Source: Streptococcus pluranimalium (GTDB taxonomy: Bacteria > Bacillota > Bacilli > Lactobacillales > Streptococcaceae). Taken from it: 64,000 nt of DNA. The DNA is taken from NCBI RefSeq assembly GCF_002953735.1, contig NZ_CP025536.1, positions 1,804,001 through 1,868,000 on the forward strand, read 5' to 3'. Below the pieces are notes generated by a model. The model had not been told where the DNA came from. It made no database searches and saw only the letters and a list, made by a program, of their open reading frames with translations. A program made the position numbers and the translations under genes. Positions within the stretch are counted from its first letter, which is position 1, and every line of letters starts with the position of its first letter. Of this stretch, positions 57,393-64,000 are shown piece after piece.

Positions 57393-57426
57393 AGTCGTGA
57401 AATGTCGTTTTTTACTCACGAAATGT
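57393..57426 (-). promoter_or_regulatory. Direct repeats, likely response-regulator (LytTR) sites for the small RNA
   Basis: On the minus strand ACATTTCGTGAGT (57426-57414) and ACATTTCACGACT (57405-57393) are direct repeats offset 21 bp, ending next to the -35 position of the small-RNA promoter. The first overlaps the stop codon of the response-regulator gene. Confidence 0.7.
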
Positions 57427-58159
57427 TATTTTCCCATTTTGTGAGTAAAGTTTTCATTTTCAATCGAGAGACTAAGCAGGTTTCTCCATTATCAAAATAA
57501 ACCAGTTGAGAGGATTTATCAACACGACTGATATTATCTAGATTAATCAAAAATGAACGGTGACACTGGTAAAACTTGTCGCTCATTTGTTCAACATCGG
57601 AGATCTTAGCATAAAATTCTAGACGCTCTGTCTTAGTTCTCAAGATAAGTTTATGGGCTGTTTGAGAGGTTTCAAAATAAAGAATATCATGTAAAGGAAC
57701 CTTAATTTGAGCTTTAGAGGATTTATAATCAAAGTAAGATACTTCACTTTGAATGCCTCCTGAAAGACTTGATGTATAAAGAATACAATCACGCACCTGC
57801 TCTTTAAAATCTTCAGGATCCAGCGCCTTATCAATAAAGTCATAGGCAGCTACTTTATATTTAAAACTGATTGGCGCAAATTCTGAATGCGTTGTGACAA
57901 ACACAATAACAGCATTAGGATCTACTTGCCTCAATTCAGAAGCTACTTCCAGCCCTTTTCTTGCTTCATCCTTAATTTCAATATCAAAGAAAAATAACTG
58001 GTGACTCCCTCTTTCTTTAATATTGTCAAGTAAATTTGAAGCCTTGCTATAGGCTTCTAAATGGCGACAGGCAAGATTTTCTTCTTTTAAGATATCTTTG
58101 ATCGTTGCTAACAAACGCTCTTTTTGGTAAAGGTTATCTTCTAAAATAAAGATGTTCAT
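57416..58159 (-). CDS. fasA: FasA-like LytTR response regulator
   Basis: This 247-residue regulator has an N-terminal receiver domain (acidic pocket ED at 7-8, phosphoacceptor D59 in FFFDIEI, Lys in FIDKAL) and a C-terminal LytTR DNA-binding domain (~140-245, ILYFETSQTAHKLILRT, CHRSFLINLDNI). It belongs to the AgrA/ComE/FasA class. It overlaps the upstream kinase gene by 4 bp. Two LytTR-type repeats lie over and after its stop, in front of the FasX-like RNA. Confidence 0.85.
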   Translation of the reverse strand: MNIFILEDNLYQKERLLATIKDILKEENLACRHLEAYSKASNLLDNIKERGSHQLFFFDIEIKDEARKGLEVASELRQVDPNAVIVFVTTHSEFAPISFKYKVAAYDFIDKALDPEDFKEQVRDCILYTSSLSGGIQSEVSYFDYKSSKAQIKVPLHDILYFETSQTAHKLILRTKTERLEFYAKISDVEQMSDKFYQCHRSFLINLDNISRVDKSSQLVYFDNGETCLVSRLKMKTLLTKWENNIS

Positions 58160-59520
58160 GATTCTTGTCTCATTTCTAGGATTTGAGTAAAACTATGCTG
58201 TCCTGTTTTTGTTGATAGCATGGTTTGCGGATAATTTTCTAAAATACGTTGAACATTTGATAAACCAATCCCTCTATTTGGTCCTTTTGTTGAATATCCG
58301 GCATGAAATATTTTTGAGATATCAACACTATTTTTGGTAACGCTATTTTCTACAATCAATAACTGACTGTCTTCTCTCTCAAAAAAAGCAACACTAACAT
58401 GAGGTCTCTTCGCTTCTCTTGCAGCTTCAATGGCATTGTCTAAAAAGACAGATAAAATAATAACCAGATCAAGAGCCCCCATATAAATGTCCGTTATCAC
58501 ATCAGGAATTTCTAAAAAAGCTTCTATATTTTGACTTTGCGCCTCAATCATCTTAGCAGATAGTATGCTCTTTATCGGGGATACTTTAAGATTGACCAGT
58601 CGCCCCAACTCATACTGCGATTGATCAATAGCGACTTGCCTTCCAGCAATCATCCTACCATAAGCATCGCTAATAGCCTTTACATCTCCCTGATCAATCA
58701 AGACACGGAGTTCTTCAAAGGTTCTATCAAACTCATCTTTAAATTGTTGAATATCATTATATAACCATTCGATTTGTTGATTATAATCTTCTAAAGCCTT
58801 AATTTTATCAGCTTGTGCTTTCTTTAGTTTTCGATCCATCTCTATTTTTGTTTCATGATTAATCTCAGATAGCAACCAAAAATAAAACACAACAAATACA
58901 AACACCAATTGTTGACGATACAGCCAAATACCATCCGCCATCGTCAATAGAGGTTCAAAAAATGAACCATCCAATTTAGGTGATATGATTCTGATGATTG
59001 TAGTGCTCGCTAACATAATGTGATAAGTCACTAAAAGAAGGTTAAAAATCCTAGCCAAGAATCGTTTACGAGCCGTCTTTCCATTTTGAATTCTCTGGAA
59101 ATCCAAATCTAAAATTTTATTCAAAAAATAATAAATAGGAAAAACCGCTCCATAACTAATAGATAAAAGCATGGTATTGTTGTTTAAAGCCTCTGGCGTC
59201 AGATCTAATAACGGAGAGATGACATATAAAGCCATCATTCTCGAAAAGATATCAACTGTCACAACTGGGAAGAAACTATAAAAAAGATACTTGGAAAGAT
59301 GCTCTCTAGGATAGTAAAAATAATAGATGCCACAGAAAAGGAGAACACTTAACGAATACCCCAGAAGCTGATAATGATAAACAACGCCTAATAATAAGAT
59401 TGACAAAGGGACAAATAGTCTTTTAGAAATCGTAATGCCGCTAGTATGTGAGAAAATCAACCAGTACATATACCAAATAATCACATAAACTAGTAAATCT
59501 TTAAATGCTACAATACTCAT
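58156..59520 (-). CDS. fasC: FasC-like sensor kinase with intact ATP-binding motifs but no phospho-acceptor His
   Basis: This 454-residue HPK10-type sensor has six to seven membrane helices (residues ~1-220), a coiled dimerisation segment and a C-terminal ATPase domain. The ATP-binding motifs are intact: N-box FLDNAIEAA (N362) and G-box NRGIGLSNV (~416-423). At the H-box, where AgrC/ComD kinases have F-K/R-H-D-Y, this protein reads F-K-D-E-F-D (D262), so it cannot autophosphorylate normally. It overlaps both neighbours by 4 bp. Confidence 0.8.
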   Translation of the reverse strand: MSIVAFKDLLVYVIIWYMYWLIFSHTSGITISKRLFVPLSILLLGVVYHYQLLGYSLSVLLFCGIYYFYYPREHLSKYLFYSFFPVVTVDIFSRMMALYVISPLLDLTPEALNNNTMLLSISYGAVFPIYYFLNKILDLDFQRIQNGKTARKRFLARIFNLLLVTYHIMLASTTIIRIISPKLDGSFFEPLLTMADGIWLYRQQLVFVFVVFYFWLLSEINHETKIEMDRKLKKAQADKIKALEDYNQQIEWLYNDIQQFKDEFDRTFEELRVLIDQGDVKAISDAYGRMIAGRQVAIDQSQYELGRLVNLKVSPIKSILSAKMIEAQSQNIEAFLEIPDVITDIYMGALDLVIILSVFLDNAIEAAREAKRPHVSVAFFEREDSQLLIVENSVTKNSVDISKIFHAGYSTKGPNRGIGLSNVQRILENYPQTMLSTKTGQHSFTQILEMRQES

Positions 59521-60833
59521 ACGACTTCCTCCCTTACTTTTTCAATAATAAGGGTCTCTTTAGATTTGTAAAATCCACTTTCAAAAAGCAGCTGACAATG
59601 TGGATGCGCTTGGAAAATAGCTTGAAGCGTCTGCATCTCTTTGACATCAAGAGCATCATTCAATGTTTGAGTCGCAAAGCAAAGACAGCTTGTTTCTAGA
59701 CGTTCCATTGACGTCGCATAAGAAACACTCACTTCAAAACTACTTTCATTCTGAGTGATTCTTAACTTTAACCAAGGCTTAGGACTAGCTTTCGTTAGTT
59801 TACTAGCCAATCCTAGTAAGAGATGAATCACAAGCACAAAATCTTTTTGCAAGTTTAAAGAATGTGCTGTTATCTCACAAATAGAGGCTGACACATGGAT
59901 CCCTTGGTTCTTGATATCTAACAAATCACGAATTAACATCATTTTAAGGTTATTATCCTTCAAGGGGATTAATTGATAAAGTAAATAATCATCATGTTCC
60001 ATGTTATCACGAGACTTTTTTAAAACGTCTTCATATACCGTTTTGATATCTCCTAGGTTTCCATTATACATACAATCTTTCAAGCTAATCAAGATATTGT
60101 CATAGTCATGCTTAAAAGCTCGAATATTTTCATAAATAGCTTCAAGATGCTGACTATAATGTTCCAAATTTTCCAGATATTGACTTTGCTCTTTTTCCAC
60201 TTCTAATTGATAACTTAGTTGAGCTTGTCGATTAAGTAAAGTCAACATATAAATTAAAAGCATAATGAAAGCCAACAGGGTTAGCTGGTGATAGTTAGCG
60301 ACACTCGATTTTACGTTAAAGAAGATGCCATAATAAACAAGATAATACAGAATAAAGAAGCCATTCATGCTATAAATATAGCTCTGAATACGTTTGTCTG
60401 GCATTTGCAAAATAGCTGGGTAATCAATCCTAAATAGCCTCTTTAAAACCCTATTAGTCGGTAAGACTAGTAGTAGAGCAAACACTATCTCCCAGGCAGA
60501 AAACGGCTTTTGAACGATATCATATTGAAACAATTTTGGGTAAATGAAAAAGGTAACCGTTCTGACAAAAAGATCAACAAAGATAACAGGGAAAGCACTG
60601 TAAAAAAAGTGTCTACAAAGTGTCTTTGCGGAATTCGCCAGTAGAGATAAGCTGAAAAAGGCTAGAAAAAGTGGTAAAAAAGGATTCAAAGGAAATAAGA
60701 GGGCAAAAACGATAGATAATAAAAGAGTAACGAGAAAATAAACACCTTTCAATTTTTTCTGCGTGATATCTTGATATATCAACCAGATTACAGAAAAAGC
60801 AAAGCAGTAAATGTATAACCCAACGCTTTCCAT
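59517..60833 (-). CDS. fasB: FasB-like sensor kinase with phospho-acceptor His but degenerate ATPase domain
   Basis: This 438-residue HPK10-type sensor has about six membrane helices (~1-200), a coiled segment and the H-box FKHDYDNILISL (H242). In the C-terminal part the N-box position reads LGLASKLTKAS in place of LDNAIEAA, and no G-box (GxGL) is present. It is therefore probably not an active ATPase and may act as phospho-acceptor for its partner. It heads the three-gene operon. Confidence 0.8.
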   Translation of the reverse strand: MESVGLYIYCFAFSVIWLIYQDITQKKLKGVYFLVTLLLSIVFALLFPLNPFLPLFLAFFSLSLLANSAKTLCRHFFYSAFPVIFVDLFVRTVTFFIYPKLFQYDIVQKPFSAWEIVFALLLVLPTNRVLKRLFRIDYPAILQMPDKRIQSYIYSMNGFFILYYLVYYGIFFNVKSSVANYHQLTLLAFIMLLIYMLTLLNRQAQLSYQLEVEKEQSQYLENLEHYSQHLEAIYENIRAFKHDYDNILISLKDCMYNGNLGDIKTVYEDVLKKSRDNMEHDDYLLYQLIPLKDNNLKMMLIRDLLDIKNQGIHVSASICEITAHSLNLQKDFVLVIHLLLGLASKLTKASPKPWLKLRITQNESSFEVSVSYATSMERLETSCLCFATQTLNDALDVKEMQTLQAIFQAHPHCQLLFESGFYKSKETLIIEKVREEVV

Positions 60834-60893
60834 CCATCCTCCTTCTAAATATTCTATTCTTTATGATGGTTTTTTGTCATACACAAGAAACAT

Positions 60894-60927
60894 AGAAAAG
60901 AAGAGTCAGGTAAGTCCCGCTCTTCTT
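60894..60927 (-). terminator. Terminator of gltX
   Basis: AAGAAGAG (60898-60905) pairs with CTCTTCTT (60920-60927), with a T-rich tail on the minus strand. Confidence 0.75.
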
Positions 60928-60933
60928 CTGCTA

Positions 60934-62388
60934 TTAAAGACTTTGTAACATATTATTAAGATGTTCAATTGATTTTTCACGTCCCAGTAGGAAAATGGTG
61001 TTTGGCAATTCTGGACCATGCATTTCACCGGAAACGGCGATACGAATCGGCATAAAGAGATTTTTCCCTTTAATGCCCGTTTCTTTTTGAACAGCCTTAA
61101 TCTGCGGGAATATATTTTCTGGTTGGAAATCGTCGTCTGACATAGCTTCTAATTTCGCTTTGAAGGCTTCAAGGACTGTCGGAACTGTCTCACCAGCCAT
61201 GACTTCTTTCTCAGCATCCGTTAATTCTGGGAAGTCTGAGAAGAATAAGTCTGTCAATGGGACAATCTCATCAGCAGCTGTCATTTGTGGTTTATAGAGT
61301 TCCACCAATTTTTCAGCCTTATCAGTCAAACGACCAGCTTCTTCAAGGAATGGTTTGCAAAGTTCAAAGACCTTGTCAAAATCTGCATTCTTGATGTAGT
61401 CGTTGCTCATCCAATCCAATTTCTTCTGATCGAAGGCAGCTGGAGACTTGCTGAGACGATTTTCATCAAAGAGCTTGATCAACTCATCACGTGAGAAGAT
61501 TTCATCTTCTCCACCAGGGTTCCAACCAAGGAGAGCGATAAAGTTAAAAACAGCTTCTGGTAAGTAACCTTTACGACGGTAATCTTCGATAAATTGAAGG
61601 GTATTGGTATCACGTTTTGAGAGTTTTTTACCCGTTTCAGAATTGATGATAAGGGTCATATGACCAAATTCTGGCGCTTCCCAACCAAGGGCTTCATAAA
61701 CCATGAGTTGTTTAGGGGTATTAGCGATGTGGTCATCTCCACGAATGACATGAGAAATCTGCATGTCATGGTCATCCACAACGACAGCAAAATTGTAAGT
61801 TGGGAAGCCATCTTTTTTCTGGATAACCCAGTCACCACCGATGTTGCCACCTTCAAACTCGATATCACCTTTGACCATATCTGTCCATTTGTAGATAGCT
61901 GTCTCATTGACTGCCAAGCGCACCGTTGGAATGATACCTGCTGCTTCGCGTTCTGCGATATAAGCCACTTTTTCATCTTCAGACATGCCCAAGAATTCGT
62001 TGATGTAACGAGGTGTTTCACCAGCTGCTTCTTGACGTTCACGTTCCGCAGCTAATTCTTCTTCTGTCACGTATGATTTATAGGCTTTGCCTTCATCAAG
62101 TAATTGTTGAATATACTTTTGGTAAAGCTCTAAGCGTTCAGACTGACGGTAGTTGTCATGTGTTTCAGGACTTTCATCCCAATCCATCCCTAACCAACGT
62201 AAGTTTTCAAGCTGACTGCGTTCACCATCTTCAACGTGACGTTTACGGTCAGTGTCTTCAATACGGATAATGAAAGTTCCTCCATGGTGACGAGCGTAGA
62301 GGTAGTTGAATAGTGCGGTACGGGCATTACCGATATGTAAAAGACCCGTTGGACTTGGTGCGTAACGCACACGAATATCGTTTGACAT
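60934..62388 (-). CDS. gltX: Glutamate-tRNA ligase
   Basis: This 484-residue class I synthetase has the HIGH motif in [21 protein letters not shown] (~9-29) and KLSKRD (KMSKS-type, ~257). Anticodon-binding domain follows. In Firmicutes lacking GlnRS it also charges tRNA-Gln for later amidation. The start is the ATG at 62388 ([13 protein letters not shown]) after AGGAGA. Next to the Fas-like operon as in S. pyogenes. Confidence 0.97.
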   Translation of the reverse strand: MSNDIRVRYAPSPTGLLHIGNARTALFNYLYARHHGGTFIIRIEDTDRKRHVEDGERSQLENLRWLGMDWDESPETHDNYRQSERLELYQKYIQQLLDEGKAYKSYVTEEELAAERERQEAAGETPRYINEFLGMSEDEKVAYIAEREAAGIIPTVRLAVNETAIYKWTDMVKGDIEFEGGNIGGDWVIQKKDGFPTYNFAVVVDDHDMQISHVIRGDDHIANTPKQLMVYEALGWEAPEFGHMTLIINSETGKKLSKRDTNTLQFIEDYRRKGYLPEAVFNFIALLGWNPGGEDEIFSRDELIKLFDENRLSKSPAAFDQKKLDWMSNDYIKNADFDKVFELCKPFLEEAGRLTDKAEKLVELYKPQMTAADEIVPLTDLFFSDFPELTDAEKEVMAGETVPTVLEAFKAKLEAMSDDDFQPENIFPQIKAVQKETGIKGKNLFMPIRIAVSGEMHGPELPNTIFLLGREKSIEHLNNMLQSL

Positions 62389-62453
62389 GTCTGTCTCCTG
62401 TATTATTGTAATCAATAGCTTTGGGCAAATACTCTTCCTTGCCAATCTATACT

Positions 62454-62462
62454 ATTATAGCA
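62454..62462 (-). promoter_or_regulatory. Extended -10 promoter of gltX
   Basis: TGCTATAAT on the minus strand, about 65 bp before the gltX ATG; -35 weak. Confidence 0.55.
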
Positions 62463-62567
62463 TAAGTCGGCTTTGTCAGCTAAAGAAATGGCGAGGAGTT
62501 TTGTAACAAATTGATATTATACAAGACCCTCTTAATTAGCAAGCTGTTCAGATACTTATCGACAGAA

Positions 62568-62597
62568 CAAAAAGGGTCGAAAGACTTCTCTCAACCC
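62568..62597 (-). terminator. Terminator of the AIM24-family gene
   Basis: GGGTCGA (62574-62580) pairs with TCAACCC (62591-62597), one G-U pair, then TTTTTG on the minus strand. Confidence 0.65.
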
Positions 62598-62608
62598 ATC
62601 ATTTCTGA

Positions 62609-63361
62609 TTAAAACAAATCCAAAACACTATCTATTTTGCCACCATTTCCCTTGCCACCAGTAATGAGATGCCCTCCAATAACTTTGGAGAAGGTTTCAA
62701 TATTCAGACTTTGGACGTAAATCTCCCCATAGCCTCTGAAAGTATTAACGACACCCTCACCCGTACCAATCGATTGTAAAAAGCCATTTTCCAAATGAAT
62801 ATCATAATCCAGACTATCACTCCAGGCAACAACATGAGCATTGTCAATAGTAATGCTATCACCATGAAGCTCCAACTTTTTAACGGAACCAAAAGTATTT
62901 GCTAGGAGTGTTCCCTGACCTTCTGTCGTCATGACAAAAAGACCACCTTGTCCACCAAAGAAGGCACGACCGACTGATTGTCGCTCCATACGGTATTGTG
63001 CGGAGCCATCCAAAGCCAAAAAAGCACCATCATTAAGGCGATATTGCTTTTGACCTAAATCCAAAGCAATCACTTGTCCAGGCATGGAAGGAGCCAAGGC
63101 CAACCTACCATCATTTTCTGTCGAAATGGCTTGGGTAATGAAAAAAGATTCGCCAGAAGTCATGGATCGACCAAGAGCTCCCAACATTCTTCCAAGGCCT
63201 TCTCCCCGTCCATTCAGACGAGTATTTAACTGAACACCCGGTGTATGGTAAACCATACTACCCTGTTGCAAATAGACTGATTCGCCAGCCTCTAGAGCAA
63301 TTTCCACCAGAGGAAACTGCATGTTACTATCAATATGATAAGCCATTCGTTGATCTGTCAT
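62609..63361 (-). CDS. AIM24/TIGR00266 family protein
   Basis: This 250-residue protein is rich in beta strands and glycine-containing turns (EAGESVYLQQGSMVYHTPGV, FFGGQGGLFVMTTEGQGTLL, GTGEGVVNTFRGYGEIYVQS). It matches the bacterial AIM24 family (TIGR00266, DUF124), whose function is unknown. The start is the ATG at 63361 (MTDQRMAYHIDSN) after GGAGG; MAYHIDSN five codons on is possible. Single gene. Confidence 0.85.
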   Translation of the reverse strand: MTDQRMAYHIDSNMQFPLVEIALEAGESVYLQQGSMVYHTPGVQLNTRLNGRGEGLGRMLGALGRSMTSGESFFITQAISTENDGRLALAPSMPGQVIALDLGQKQYRLNDGAFLALDGSAQYRMERQSVGRAFFGGQGGLFVMTTEGQGTLLANTFGSVKKLELHGDSITIDNAHVVAWSDSLDYDIHLENGFLQSIGTGEGVVNTFRGYGEIYVQSLNIETFSKVIGGHLITGGKGNGGKIDSVLDLF

Positions 63362-63495
63362 TTTTTCATCCTCCATTATCCTTATTATGACAGGATATGA
63401 AATCGATAACATCAGTCTTGAGAATGATTTCCAACATGGTAAAACAAGTCTCCAGCAGTTTGAACCCAAACCATCATTACAGTATTGGTAAGCAC

Positions 63496-63522
63496 AGAAA
63501 AAACTAGGTCTCTCAACCTAGC
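63496..63522 (-). terminator. Terminator of the carbonic anhydrase gene
   Basis: CTAGGT (63504-63509) and ACCTAG (63516-63521) around a 6-nt loop, then TTTTTTC on the minus strand. Confidence 0.75.
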
Positions 63523-63535
63523 TTCAATAACTCTC

Positions 63536-64000
63536 TCATTTTACCTCTGTCATTCGACCAGTATCCACATCATAGACAGCACCGTTGATAATAACGTCTT
63601 CTGGGATTAGAGGAGAATCTTTTAACAGTTGCATATCCTCACGGACACTTTCTTCAATATCTGCAAAGGGCAAAAAATCTTTATCTGATACATCAACCCC
63701 CAAATCGTGCTGCAACTGCTCATGAAATTCTGGATTGGTAAAAGTCTGCGCACCACAATCAGTATGGTGGAGCACTACGATTTCTCTTGTTCCAAGCTGC
63801 TGCTGAGAAATAACAAGAGAGCGAATCATATCATCCGTCACACGTCCACCTGCATTACGGAGAATATGTGCATCTCCAAGTGCCAAACCTAAAGCTTGCG
63901 CGACATGAAGGCGAGAATCCATACAAGTAACAATAGCAACCTTCGTCTTAGGCCTAATCGGTAGGTGCTCTTCCCCGTGTAAGGCAACATAGGCTTGATT
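63536..64000 (-). CDS. Beta-carbonic anhydrase (partial, 5' end outside window)
   Basis: The 3' 154 codons are present and the frame is open to the window edge. Zinc ligands are the Cys and Asp/Arg dyad in TCMDSRLH and the His and Cys in HHTDCG. It interconverts CO2 and bicarbonate, supplying bicarbonate for carboxylations such as those feeding arginine, pyrimidine and aspartate synthesis. Internal ATG codons (for example in CMDSR) are not the start, since the metal-binding Cys precedes it. Confidence 0.92.
   Translation of the reverse strand, partial: NQAYVALHGEEHLPIRPKTKVAIVTCMDSRLHVAQALGLALGDAHILRNAGGRVTDDMIRSLVISQQQLGTREIVVLHHTDCGAQTFTNPEFHEQLQHDLGVDVSDKDFLPFADIEESVREDMQLLKDSPLIPEDVIINGAVYDVDTGRMTEVK

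Overview
This window is chromosomal DNA from a low-GC Firmicute, almost certainly a Streptococcus. Protein content and gene order point towards the S. salivarius/S. thermophilus group, but the species cannot be proved from the sequence alone. Streptococcal hallmarks are glnR-glnA, rpsL-rpsG-fusA-gap, hrcA-grpE-dnaK-dnaJ behind CIRCE operators, rnpA-yidC-khpB, rpoY-rnjA, and a FasBCA-like two-kinase system next to gltX. No IS element, prophage, CRISPR array, tRNA or rRNA was found. About 63 genes are present, most of them on the minus strand.

Layout. 0-6 kb: 5' part of tsaB, rpoY-rnjA, a secreted CHAP protein and glnRA with its GlnR operator. 6-16.2 kb: two membrane proteins, pgk, an aldo/keto reductase with a GntR regulator, gap, fusA, rpsG and rpsL. 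16.2-31 kb: a large coiled-coil surface protein, then a housekeeping string (purR, yhaM, rmuC, thiN, rpe, rsgA, rsmA, an HD hydrolase, rnmV, tatD). That string is interrupted at 24.9-27.8 kb by accessory genes (small membrane protein, solute-binding lipoprotein, acetyltransferase, VIT-like transporter). 31-42 kb: ruvB, a MATE pump, rpmH, a LytTR/DUF3021 regulatory pair, khpB-yidC-rnpA, argGH, tig and an MscS channel. 42-48.7 kb: a 1.2-kb non-coding stretch, an MFS transporter with a structured leader, a vitamin B6/HMP salvage cluster with truA, and a nucleoside phosphorylase. 48.8-57 kb: the heat-shock operon with a DJ-1-like gene between dnaK and dnaJ, two cell-wall enzymes and a phosphatase. 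57.2-64 kb: a FasBCAX-like quorum/virulence-type regulator with a predicted small RNA, gltX, an AIM24 protein and a beta-carbonic anhydrase cut by the window end.

How the parts work together. The core is translation and RNA metabolism (EF-G, S7, S12, L34, RNase J1, RNase M5, RNase P protein, RsmA, RsgA, TruA, GltX), central carbon and nitrogen metabolism (Pgk, GAPDH, GlnA, ArgGH), and protein folding and insertion (trigger factor, DnaKJ/GrpE, YidC/KhpB). Regulation can be read directly in several places: a GlnR box, two CIRCE elements, an ARG-like box, and two pairs of direct repeats spaced exactly 21 bp upstream of LytTR-linked promoters.

The most interesting region is 57.2-60.8 kb. One sensor kinase keeps the phospho-accepting His but has lost its ATP-binding motifs. 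The other keeps the ATP-binding motifs but has Asp where the His should be. Just downstream lies a predicted ~150-nt terminator-ended RNA with three identical anti-Shine-Dalgarno motifs. Other points of interest are a switch-like leader with a Shine-Dalgarno mimic before the MFS gene, a hairpin-bridged ribosome-binding site at rnjA, a probable ATT start codon in a GntR gene, and a dispersed non-coding repeat present twice.
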